Part shown: piece by piece, positions 1-7,294 of the stretch
Layout: the number at the start of each line of letters is the position of its first letter
How positions within the stretch are numbered: position 1 is the stretch's first letter
DNA from: Gammaproteobacteria bacterium
GTDB taxonomy: Bacteria > Pseudomonadota > Gammaproteobacteria > Arenicellales > Poriferihabitantaceae
DNA: 51,733 nt
Reading direction: 5' to 3'
NCBI GenBank assembly: GCA_026709505.1
Contig: JAPOSW010000092.1
Span: 1-51,733, forward strand
Notes under the pieces: model-generated
Database searches by the model: none
What the model was told of the DNA's origin: nothing
Seen by the model: the letters and a program-made list of their open reading frames with translations, nothing else
Position numbers and translations under genes: made by a program

Positions 1-1
1 C

Positions 2-136
2 GGTTGCGAGGCCAAACATCTTTTGAGTATACCAATGACACTTGACGATATTCTTACAAAATGGCGTGATGATATGGAATCCGCCGAATATGCGAAGCAA
101 AAGGCTGCTGGCGACGCGTTTGAGTGGCTTCTTTAA
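2..136 (+). pseudogene. Truncated N-terminal fragment, helicase-like (defence type)
   Basis: An open frame enters from the left edge and ends at a TAA at 134-136. From the ATG at 35 it reads MTLDDILTKWRDD and, after a spacer, GDAFEWLL. This pattern (IL-x-x-WR, about 15 residues, then G-x-x-FE-x-L) resembles the extreme N-terminus of large DEAD/DEAH helicases found with restriction and other defence genes. Those proteins run for many hundred residues, whereas this frame stops 33 codons after the ATG. The stop lies where the opposite-strand KAP fragment also loses its family pattern, so one junction seems to have cut both. The family call rests on a short pattern and may be wrong; that no helicase core follows is certain within the window. 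Confidence 0.4.
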
Positions 137-325
137 TTCTTTAAGTGCTAAATTTATTAATGAGGATTTTCCAGATCCCCATGAGCCTTCAACTCCGATT
201 ACGAATCCTTCTGAAATCCCAAGATCTAAGGTTTTCGATAATTGTTCAGCAATTATTCGAAGCCGAAGTTTATCCTCGCTTTCTTTAGTAATTGGCGTAT
301 CAGCAATTGGTGTATCTTTATCCAT
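137..325 (-). pseudogene. KAP-family P-loop NTPase, 5' fragment only
   Basis: The minus-strand frame starts at the ATG at 325 with MDKDTPIADTPITKESEDKL and reaches a Walker A motif, EGSWGSGKSSLINLALKEL, at about residues 46-64. The spacing (D-x-P-I, E-D-K-L, G-F-V-I-G-V-E-G-x-W-G-S-G-K-S) is typical of KAP NTPases, membrane-associated P-loop ATPases often found in phage-defence and other conflict loci. Family members continue for 400 or more residues, with a conserved F-N-P-W motif soon after Walker A. Here the family pattern stops at about 134-140, and what follows in frame (reading toward position 1) does not look like KAP. I read it as a gene that has lost its 3' part. It points toward the helicase-like fragment, so the two were probably convergent neighbours joined by a deletion. 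Confidence 0.65.
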
Positions 326-376
326 AGCAGACTTTAATTTAATAAAAATGACTATATTAATAAAATAATATAAGGG

Positions 377-409
377 TTGATATATTCATATATACTATTA
401 TTATATAAT
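377..409 (+). promoter_or_regulatory. AT-rich promoter region before the 438 gene
   Basis: TTGATA at 377-382 could be a -35 element, followed by overlapping TATAT and TATAAT hexamers at 401-409. These would start transcription at roughly 412-416. That puts the ATG at 408 inside the promoter and favours the ATG at 438 as the true start. The region is extremely AT-rich, so chance matches are likely. Confidence 0.3.
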
Positions 410-437
410 GTATATAAATCTTATAAAATATATAGAA

Positions 438-1049
438 ATGAAAAATTTTAGAAAAATAAACAATCGTGAACTACTTAATGCAGGTTTGAAACTTATGCAA
501 GCAAATGGAACACCCTTGATGGAGATTCCTAGTCGAGGGCGCTCAATGCTTTACGAATTACCAAATGGTGAAACGGTACGCATTCGCACTTGCAACGATC
601 ATATTCTGATTGTTGTTGCAGATAGTCCAAACATAGAAGCCAATCTAAATATTCAAGGAACAGACTGGTTACTGATCGTCATGCCGGAGAAGGTTCGATC
701 ATATGGAAAGGTGATTGCTTACTTTGTGCCTACCAGTATAGCACTCGAAGAGGTTCGCAAAAGCCATCAGGATTGGTTATTGTCTAATCCCAATACAAAA
801 GGAAACAACACTACATGGAACCTCTGGTTTGACGATTTTGGTTCTGTAAATCCTGGTAGAGAGGGAAAACAAGGGTATGCAAAAAAATGGGCGGAATACC
901 GGCTTGATTTCAACATTCAAATTGGCACAACTAATAATAAAGTTGAGTATCAAAACATACGAAAAGAAGTTGAAATAGCTCGGCAGCGAATTGCTGGGGC
1001 TGCATCTGTGCCTCATGAGGCAGTAACAATTTCGATCAATTTTACATAA
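438..1049 (+). CDS. Conserved-looking protein of unknown function
   Basis: A soluble protein of about 203 residues that I cannot assign to a named family. It has no signal peptide or membrane helix. Regions that look conserved are an N-terminal helical part (NNRELLNAGLKLMQ), a basic strand pair (SRGRSMLYEL, then VRIRTCNDHILIVVAD), a hydrophobic strand (GTDWLLIVMPE), and NPNTKGNNTTWNLWFDD in the second half. Alternating strands with R, D and W residues suggest a compact alpha/beta fold, perhaps nucleic-acid related, but no catalytic motif is identifiable. I prefer the ATG at 438 to the one at 408 because the upstream ATG lies in the likely promoter. No good ribosome binding site precedes either. 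It lies between the broken KAP fragment and a HEPN/RES gene in AT-rich DNA, so it is probably an accessory, possibly defence-linked, gene. Confidence 0.65.
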   Translation: MKNFRKINNRELLNAGLKLMQANGTPLMEIPSRGRSMLYELPNGETVRIRTCNDHILIVVADSPNIEANLNIQGTDWLLIVMPEKVRSYGKVIAYFVPTSIALEEVRKSHQDWLLSNPNTKGNNTTWNLWFDDFGSVNPGREGKQGYAKKWAEYRLDFNIQIGTTNNKVEYQNIRKEVEIARQRIAGAASVPHEAVTISINFT

Positions 1050-1128
1050 TAAGGTTTCACAGAGAATTATGCGAATAGACGCTAAGCCCCTGAACAGTAT
1101 TGAACTTCGGACTTGAACTAGGAAAATA

Positions 1129-1617
1129 ATGAACATACTTGAAACTAATAACCATCTGATTACTAGCCATGCTTCCTTTACCCGCTGGGACGTAAATCCC
1201 GGAATATCGTATTTCGACAACATAAGTATCAATATGGAAATTGGCGAGACAATTATCAATTCTAAGCTACAAGGCAAAATTGTTATTTGCGACCCCGATG
1301 ACTTGGGATTGAATGTTGGGGAGAATAACGAGACTGGGGTGGTCGTAATAGACGAGAATTATGTTTTAATTGGAGTGCAAGCCGGTAAATTGCCTTTATT
1401 CAAGAACCATATTCCAAACGAGAAAATCATAATATGGAGCAATACTGGATTGATTGGGATTTTCAATGATGCATGGGCATTTAAAACTAACCCTGAAGTT
1501 TGGAATACCCTGAATGTGCATTTTATTGATCTTGGCGAAGAAGACGAAAGATTAGACAAACAAATCAGGATAAAGGATCAAGATGTTTGGATTGGCCCTT
1601 ACTGGTTCAGTAGATAG
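1129..1617 (+). CDS. Hypothetical small acidic protein
   Basis: A protein of 162 residues with no recognised domain. The start is supported by AGGAAAATA directly before the ATG. The sequence alternates short hydrophobic strands (GKIVICDPDD, GVVVIDENYVLIGV, KIIIWSNTGLIGIF) with acidic and Asn-rich turns, which suggests an all-beta or alpha/beta globular protein. It has no signal peptide or transmembrane segment. Size and acidity resemble immunity or antitoxin-type partners, but that is only an impression. It follows the unknown 438 gene by 79 bp on the same strand and precedes the HEPN/RES gene by 89 bp, so the three could share a transcript unless the small hairpin at 1663-1678 ends it. Base use is AT-rich like the rest of the island. 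Confidence 0.6.
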   Translation: MNILETNNHLITSHASFTRWDVNPGISYFDNISINMEIGETIINSKLQGKIVICDPDDLGLNVGENNETGVVVIDENYVLIGVQAGKLPLFKNHIPNEKIIIWSNTGLIGIFNDAWAFKTNPEVWNTLNVHFIDLGEEDERLDKQIRIKDQDVWIGPYWFSR

Positions 1618-1662
1618 TTCCAGTTGGGCTTGGCGTGATATTCTGCACTCATATCCGTAATT

Positions 1663-1678
1663 AACCCGTTGTTGGGTT
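1663..1678 (+). terminator. Weak hairpin between island genes
   Basis: AACCC and GGGTT form a 5-bp stem with a 6-base loop, followed after a few bases by TTCCTTTT. It could be a weak intrinsic terminator after the 1129 gene, but the stem is short and the T-run is displaced. Confidence 0.25.
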
Positions 1679-1706
1679 TGAGTTCCTTTTCGATTGGTAT
1701 CTAACT

Positions 1707-2882
1707 ATGGGACGCGCAAAAACGGCATTGATAGAATCTGAGGAACGCGGATGGGATGCTCCGGAAAAATTTGTTTGTGCAGAGTGTGTGGAAGATGAAT
1801 TCCTTAAGGAGTGTATACAACGCAATTTGGACTGTCTAAAATGCGATTATTGTGGTCAAGAATCGGATAATCCTATCTCAACCTTGGTTCAGCATATTCT
1901 TGAGCCAATAAGCGGAGCACTATTTCATTACTTTGCGGAGCCTGCAGGTGCAGGTGTTCCAAGAGATGATGGAGAATGGGTAGGCAACATGTTTGATACC
2001 TTTGATGTGCTCGAATCTTTGCCTTTTTATTGCAATGAAGAAAGTTTATTTCAAGATATTGTTAATTCATTTCATGATTGGTGGTGGGTGGAATGCGCAG
2101 ATGGTCATTGGCTTGGCGAGCACGAAAGCACAAGATGGATATGGGATTGGAAATTTTTTGAAAACACTATAAAGACAAAAACTCGGTATTTTTTCTCCGA
2201 TGTATCCGACGAGTTGAGTAGTTTTGAACGAGGCTCTTCTCCAATAATTTTATTAAACCAAATCGGGCGGATGGCAGAAAGGCTAGGACTTTACAAATGC
2301 CTGCCTGCCGAAACCTGTTTATATCGGGTTCGAACAACAAGCGGCGACAAGACTTTTGATTCATTTGATGAAATGGGACCTCCACCATCCTGTAAAGCTA
2401 GGTCCGGGCGAATGAATCCTATTGGGATCAGTTATTTCTACCTTGCGTGTGAAAAAGAAACTGCAATAGAGGAAGCCCTTAATCATTCGTCCTGCAGAGG
2501 ATTCATTGCCACTTTCAAGCCAAAACAAAACTTGACAATTCTTGATTTAGCTACATTGCCTAACCCGCCTTCGGTGTTTGATGTAGATCGCTACAAAGAT
2601 CGCCAAGCTATTTTATTTTTGAGTGAATTTGTGCATGCCATCAGCCAACCAACAAACATGAAAAGTAATGGCGAGGATATTCACTATTTGCCATCACAAG
2701 TTGTCTCTGAGTATTTTGCACAAGTTTGTTCTACAAATCGGGAACATGGCCAGATCGATGGAATAGTTTATCCAAGCACAAAAGAGTCAGGTGGTAAAAA
2801 CGTTGTGATTTTTCCTCCAAGACAGCATTTCACCAAATGGACAGACATCGTTGAAATATGTGACATAGAACAAGTAAACTGA
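1707..2882 (+). CDS. HEPN/RES N-terminal domain protein with C-terminal RES domain (toxin-like)
   Basis: A cytoplasmic protein of 391 residues. The first 50 residues hold a zinc-ribbon-like set of cysteines (C24-x2-C27 and C46-x2-C49) after MGRAKTALIESEERG, which matches the HEPN/RES N-terminal domain. An all-helical Trp-rich middle follows. From about residue 203 there is a RES domain: CLYRVR at 204-209, then GRMNPIGISYFYLACEKETA, with the Arg, Tyr and Glu positions used by RES enzymes, and LTILDLA at 276-282. RES toxins are known to degrade NAD+ (for example the MbcT family) and usually pair with an Xre-like antitoxin carried upstream. No such antitoxin is visible here; the 162-residue upstream protein is a possible but unproven partner. 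RES proteins fused to this N-terminal domain are thought to be defence proteins, and the island context fits. Confidence 0.8.
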   Translation: MGRAKTALIESEERGWDAPEKFVCAECVEDEFLKECIQRNLDCLKCDYCGQESDNPISTLVQHILEPISGALFHYFAEPAGAGVPRDDGEWVGNMFDTFDVLESLPFYCNEESLFQDIVNSFHDWWWVECADGHWLGEHESTRWIWDWKFFENTIKTKTRYFFSDVSDELSSFERGSSPIILLNQIGRMAERLGLYKCLPAETCLYRVRTTSGDKTFDSFDEMGPPPSCKARSGRMNPIGISYFYLACEKETAIEEALNHSSCRGFIATFKPKQNLTILDLATLPNPPSVFDVDRYKDRQAILFLSEFVHAISQPTNMKSNGEDIHYLPSQVVSEYFAQVCSTNREHGQIDGIVYPSTKESGGKNVVIFPPRQHFTKWTDIVEICDIEQVN

Positions 2883-3178
2883 ATAAGTTCTTGATCTGAT
2901 ATTTTAACCCTGTATAGGGCTTACCTCATCCCATAACAAGGGTAAAATACGGGTGATGGGCTCGTAAAATTAGCAGATTATTTCCTTAGCGTGTTATTCT
3001 ACTCCTTTCCTGAACCAACCCGACTCTAGGCAGGTGGACAAGAAGGAATGGCAGTTTATAAAGAAATCTGCAAATAGAAAACTATTAGAAACCGAAGCGT
3101 GGTTGACCGCTAACCTTAAGATTTATTTCCTTCCAACTTTTATATTTACGATTACCAGAAGGTCTAAGTACATTTAAT

Positions 3179-4000
3179 TCAGCTTGGTGTTCCAGTATCT
3201 GGCTCATTGTCATTCGACCTTTTTCCTGATTTTTCTCTTCGGTTTTCTCTTTCAGAATCTTCATCTATAAAATTGCCTTGTTTATCTAAATATTTAATTA
3301 TGGGTTCAGGTTCCTGAAATCTAGCCAGTAATTTTAACCTTTTTACAATTTCAGTTTCATTTTGATTAGCGTATCTAACACGTTCAAATATAAGTTTTGC
3401 TTCATTAAAATCAATAACAAAACTATGTTCTGGGTAAGACCTTGAAAGCATTCCAATGCTATTTTTTTTTAAATTTTCCCATTTTAAGTTAAGTCGTTTA
3501 GCATAGTCTTCTGCTACTCGTATTGCCCTAGAACGTGAACCAACTTCTTCAGGATCTATTTGAGCAAATATAGGACCATACAATGACGAAACCATTTCAC
3601 TCGCAGCATTTAATGCAGTTTTGATTGACACGCCAGCATTAGAGGCTGTCAGAACCTCAGAAATAAGTCTATGGTAGGTATCGTTTGCTCTTTCTTCCAT
3701 TGCAGCGAAAGCTTCACTAATGTTTAACCCAGACTCAAGAGCACCAAGTTTATCTTCTTTCCTTATTTGAACGTCAAGAGGCCCTAGTTCGCCATAAGGA
3801 GTAAAAATCAATTCCTTTCCTGATATAGCTAATAAAGTTCCAGCACTCTTGCACAATCCTGGTAACAACACTCCAAGTGAATCATATTTATCTTGCAAAT
3901 AACGTCCAATTTTGTAAGCCGCATCTGCGTCACCTCCATTCGTAACAAGTATTAATGTTGCGTTTTTTGATTTCCCCAGTTCCACTGCGAAATGCAACAC
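3179..4000 (-). CDS. SDH-family Clp-fold serine protease, probably 5'-truncated
   Basis: This belongs to the Clp-fold serine proteases annotated as serine dehydrogenase proteinase (SDH) family. From the GTG at 4000 it shows ATLILVTNGGDADAAYKIGRYL (residues 14-35), then LPGLCKSAGTLLA with the likely nucleophile Ser52, and the hallmark FTPYGELGPLDVQ (67-79). A helical C-terminal half follows, ending in a charged tail rich in E, R, K and N. The GTG start is weak. In-frame codons continue upstream as STDRGVV, which looks like genuine family sequence, but no suitable start codon or binding site is visible before a stop at about 4124. The family normally has about 30-40 more N-terminal residues, so the gene has probably lost its beginning at a junction near 4020-4040. 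Related proteins occur in accessory and defence islands. Confidence 0.7.
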   Translation of the reverse strand: MLHFAVELGKSKNATLILVTNGGDADAAYKIGRYLQDKYDSLGVLLPGLCKSAGTLLAISGKELIFTPYGELGPLDVQIRKEDKLGALESGLNISEAFAAMEERANDTYHRLISEVLTASNAGVSIKTALNAASEMVSSLYGPIFAQIDPEEVGSRSRAIRVAEDYAKRLNLKWENLKKNSIGMLSRSYPEHSFVIDFNEAKLIFERVRYANQNETEIVKRLKLLARFQEPEPIIKYLDKQGNFIDEDSERENRREKSGKRSNDNEPDTGTPS

Positions 4001-5004
4001 TACTCCCCTGTCTGTCGATGAAGGCGACCGATGCAGAGACGAGGGCTTTACCGTTGCATCGCGACCCGTTCCACGGCGGCTGGAACCATGGACTTCCTTC
4101 GCCCCCGGAAAATTGAAAAATTAAGTTAGACCAGTCTCCGTAATACCTTCAAGAACTTCTAATCGTCGTAGAACAAGATTGAGTCGTTTAAGGCTACGCG
4201 AGTGTTTCGCAGGAGTGTCGCTTGAATCGAGGTTATGAGGGATGGTTTAGCAAAGTAACCCTTAATCCCTAAAATAGAGGCTTTTCCCAGTCTGATTCCT
4301 CCCGGATTTTAGCAGTCAGACGCTCTAGCGAGACAGAATCTGCTTCCGGTTGCCTTTTGGATTATTGCACAGTTCCCCGTCATCAATACCGGGCTTCACC
4401 ATACCCATTTCAATCTCCTGCACCATGGATTCGTCAAGGTAAGTGATCCTTCGCTCTATCAAGCCATGGTATCGGCATGCCTCAACATTTCAATCGTCGA
4501 GAGCGCAAGGCTCGGATCATCAGATGGCAGACTGCAGGCTTGAATTTCACGGTTACCCATGCCCCCTGGTTTAACAAGACTGATCAAGGCATGCACTCGT
4601 TCCGCCATATGTTTGCAAGGCGCCGTATGGTATCAAGCAAAGACTTCAACAAGGCTGTAAGTGAGCTTACATGCCTTGCTGCTCGACTGCAGTCGGATCG
4701 AATTCATTCTGAGCTTGTAGGCCCTTGAGAGCAGTAATGACAGAACCCTTGCCAAAGATTCTCCGGTAGCTTGATTTGAGGACCTGCCCATCAGCCTGGG
4801 AGGAGTATTTCGACATAACCGGAATGAGCAGAGAATATGGCATAAACGCCTTTTTCGGTCATGTTCTAAGTTGAAGAGGATTTTCAGGCCCAAGATACTG
4901 ATATTTCGGATGGTTTCAGATAACGTAAGACCTGGAGAAGGCCGGTCTTGTGGTAGCCACTCGTTACTGCTAAAGTGTGACAAATTACGATTGGAGAAGG
5001 TATC
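4001..5004. other. About 1 kb without a convincing gene
   Basis: No gene here can be supported. On the minus strand, coding-like but broken stretches occur. One, about 4480-4610, reads MAERVHALISLVKPGG; another, in a shifted frame at about 4345-4490, reads ERRITYLDESMVQEIEMGM and then KPGIDDGELCNNPKGNRKQI before a TAG. Together they could be a decayed 95-residue gene with a frameshift; I do not recognise the family. The stretch also marks the change from the AT-rich island to the more GC-rich chromosome. Confidence 0.4.
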
Positions 5005-6117
5005 ATGGAAACCAAGGCGGCAGTGGCCCATGCAGCAGGACAGCGATTAAGCATCGAAACGGTTCAGCTCGACGGACCAAGGGCAGGCGAGGTCCTGGTC
5101 GAAATCAAGGCGACCGGGATTTGCCATACCGATGAATTCACGCTTTCAGGCGCCGACCCAGAGGGCATGTTTCCAGCGATACTGGGACATGAAGGTGCAG
5201 GAATTGTGGTTGATGTCGGTCCTGAAGTCACCAGCGTCAAAAAAGGGGATCACGTGATCCCACTGTATACACCGGAATGCCGTCAGTGCGACTACTGCAC
5301 GAGCGGAAAAACCAATCTCTGTCAGGCCATACGTGAAACACAGGGCCAGGGCATGATGCCCGATGGCACCAGTCGATTCTCTCTGGGCGATCAATCGATC
5401 TACCACTATATGGGTACTTCGACATTCTCCAACTTTACGGTACTGCCGGAAATAGCCGTGGCCCGAATTCGGGAAGATGCGCCGTTTGACAAGGCTTGCT
5501 ATATCGGATGTGGAGTGACCACAGGCATTGGGGCGGTCATCAACACTGCGAAAGTCAAGCCCGGCGACAACGTTGCAGTATTTGGCCTTGGCGGTATTGG
5601 GCTGAATGTCATTCAGGGTGCCCGGCTTTGCGGCGCGAATATCATTGTTGGCGTCGATATCAATCCCGGCCGGGAGGAACTGGCAAGCCAGTTCGGCATG
5701 ACCCATTTTGTCAATCCGAACGAACTGGATGAGGATCTGGTGCCGTATCTGATCAGCCTCACCAATGGAGGCGCCGATTTCAGTTTTGAATGCGTGGGCA
5801 ATGTGGAATTGATGCGCCAGGCGCTGGAATGCTGCCACAAGGGATGGGGTGAGAGCATCATCATTGGAGTCGCAGGGGCCGGTCAGGAAATCAGCACGCG
5901 TCCTTTCCAGCTGGTCACCGGCCGGGTCTGGCGGGGTACGGCGTTCGGAGGAGCGAGGGGAAGAACAGACGTTCCCAGGATTGTGGATTGGTACATGGAA
6001 GGCAAAATCAATATTGACGATCTGATTACCCATACAATGCCCCTGGAAAAGATCAATGATGCATTTGATCTCATGCTTGCCGGGGAATCCATTCGAAGTG
6101 TCGTGGAATACCAGTAA
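5005..6117 (+). CDS. frmA: S-(hydroxymethyl)glutathione dehydrogenase / class III alcohol dehydrogenase
   Basis: A zinc-dependent medium-chain dehydrogenase of 370 residues that oxidises S-hydroxymethylglutathione, the adduct of formaldehyde and glutathione, to S-formylglutathione with NAD+. It can also reduce S-nitrosoglutathione. Catalytic zinc ligands are visible at C40 (GICHTDEFTLSG), H62 (LGHEGAG) and C169 (YIGCGVTTG). The structural zinc site is C92, C95, C98 and C106 (ECRQCDYCTSGKTNLC). The NAD motif GLGGIG lies at 194-199, with the NAD-specific Asp at 218. GGAGAAGG precedes the ATG at good spacing. The usual partners, S-formylglutathione hydrolase and an FrmR-type regulator, are absent nearby, so the gene stands alone at the edge of the accessory island. 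It converges with hemW. Confidence 0.95.
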   Translation: METKAAVAHAAGQRLSIETVQLDGPRAGEVLVEIKATGICHTDEFTLSGADPEGMFPAILGHEGAGIVVDVGPEVTSVKKGDHVIPLYTPECRQCDYCTSGKTNLCQAIRETQGQGMMPDGTSRFSLGDQSIYHYMGTSTFSNFTVLPEIAVARIREDAPFDKACYIGCGVTTGIGAVINTAKVKPGDNVAVFGLGGIGLNVIQGARLCGANIIVGVDINPGREELASQFGMTHFVNPNELDEDLVPYLISLTNGGADFSFECVGNVELMRQALECCHKGWGESIIIGVAGAGQEISTRPFQLVTGRVWRGTAFGGARGRTDVPRIVDWYMEGKINIDDLITHTMPLEKINDAFDLMLAGESIRSVVEYQ

Positions 6118-6142
6118 AATACTTGTCCTCGCGTATCTGAAA

Positions 6143-7294
6143 TCAGGAAATCATGCGTTCAATGATTTCATCGATGAACAGGTAACCTTGCTCCGTGCAT
6201 TGCATTTGATCATTTTCAAGCAACAGTAAACCCTCATCGCAGAAAGCCTGCGCATGGGTGAGCAGTTCCCCTCGGCTCAGCAATGTGCGTCGTTCAAACA
6301 AGTCAAGGCTGATGCCTTTTCGGATACGAAGTGCGTTCATCATGAACTCGACAAGCAGATCGTCCCGATTAACGGGCTGGTGATTTTTCCATGAGGTTCC
6401 ATTGGTAACCTTGTCCTGATAATTCCTTGGATGCTTTTCATTCCAGATGCGAAGAACACCATCTTCAGCAAGAATCTTGGAATGGGCACCGGCACCGATT
6501 CCAAGATAATCGCCAAAGGTCCAGTAATGCAAATTGTGCTTGCACTGCTTGCCATGCTTGGCATAGGCTGAGACCTCGTACTGCATGAAACCATGATCCT
6601 CAAACAACGCCTGTAGCTCTGTCTGCATAAGATAGAGCAGGTCATGATCTGGCAGTGCGGGGGGATGAACATAGAACCAGGTGTTTGGTTCAAGTGTCAA
6701 CTGGTAGCATGAAACATGCTCAGGGTCGCAGGCAATTGCATTCTCGCAATCTCTTATCGCCAGCTCAAGTGACTGATCGGGCAACCCAAACATCATGTCG
6801 ATATTGATGTTGCGAAATCCCGACTTGCGGGCATTATCGAGAGCCATTCGCGCGGCATTCGAATCATGAATCCTGCCGACACGGGTCAAGCAGCCATCGT
6901 CAAAACTCTGCACCCCGAGAGACAGTCGATTGATGCCGGCATCCAGATATCGGGCAAACTGGTCGTGCTCAAGGGCACCCGGATTCGCCTCGAGCGTGAC
7001 CTCCAGATCGTCCTCACAGTTGACTCCTTCCGTGACGTGTTTGATCAGACGCCCCAGAGACTTGCCGGAGAACAGACTGGGCGTCCCGCCACCAAGGAAG
7101 ATCGATGTTATGGATCGCTGCTTGAACTCTGCAATCGAATGATCGAAATCCCGGATCAGGGATTCAATATAACGATGCTCATCAATCTCTCCCCTCGACT
7201 CATGAGAATTGAAGTCGCAATAGGGACATTTCCTGATACACCATGGAAAGTGGACATAGAGCGAGAAATTATCCAGATTGTCAGACAACGACAT
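6143..7294 (-). CDS. hemW: Radical SAM heme chaperone HemW
   Basis: A 383-residue radical SAM protein formerly confused with coproporphyrinogen dehydrogenase (HemN). HemW binds heme and delivers it to target proteins. The 4Fe-4S motif is C19-x3-C23-x2-C26 in HFPWCIRKCPYCDF, with only the three radical SAM cysteines and no fourth one as in HemN. SAM-contacting motifs follow, including FLGGGTPS and LEANPG. The region HNLHYWTFGDYLGIGAGAHS is typical of HemW and is followed by the HemN C-terminal domain. The ATG at 7294 overlaps the end of the upstream hydroxyacid dehydrogenase gene by 14 bp, so translation may be coupled. In many proteobacteria hemW follows rdgB; here its partner is different. 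Confidence 0.93.
   Translation of the reverse strand: MSLSDNLDNFSLYVHFPWCIRKCPYCDFNSHESRGEIDEHRYIESLIRDFDHSIAEFKQRSITSIFLGGGTPSLFSGKSLGRLIKHVTEGVNCEDDLEVTLEANPGALEHDQFARYLDAGINRLSLGVQSFDDGCLTRVGRIHDSNAARMALDNARKSGFRNINIDMMFGLPDQSLELAIRDCENAIACDPEHVSCYQLTLEPNTWFYVHPPALPDHDLLYLMQTELQALFEDHGFMQYEVSAYAKHGKQCKHNLHYWTFGDYLGIGAGAHSKILAEDGVLRIWNEKHPRNYQDKVTNGTSWKNHQPVNRDDLLVEFMMNALRIRKGISLDLFERRTLLSRGELLTHAQAFCDEGLLLLENDQMQCTEQGYLFIDEIIERMIS

Noticed and set aside
42-368. Plus-strand open frame of 108 codons
   Set aside because: It is antisense to the clear KAP Walker A frame and has no family pattern of its own.
777-1277. Minus-strand open frame of 166 codons across two plus-strand genes
   Set aside because: It overlaps the ends of two better plus-strand genes, is rich in unusual Ile/Ser/Phe runs, and has no domain.
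4477-4728. Plus-strand frame containing HSFRHMFARR, resembling a tyrosine recombinase motif
   Set aside because: The other catalytic residues of tyrosine recombinases are missing and the frame is only 83 codons; the match is most likely chance.
5146-6033. Minus-strand open frame of 295 codons inside frmA
   Set aside because: It is the antisense shadow of a well-identified zinc dehydrogenase.
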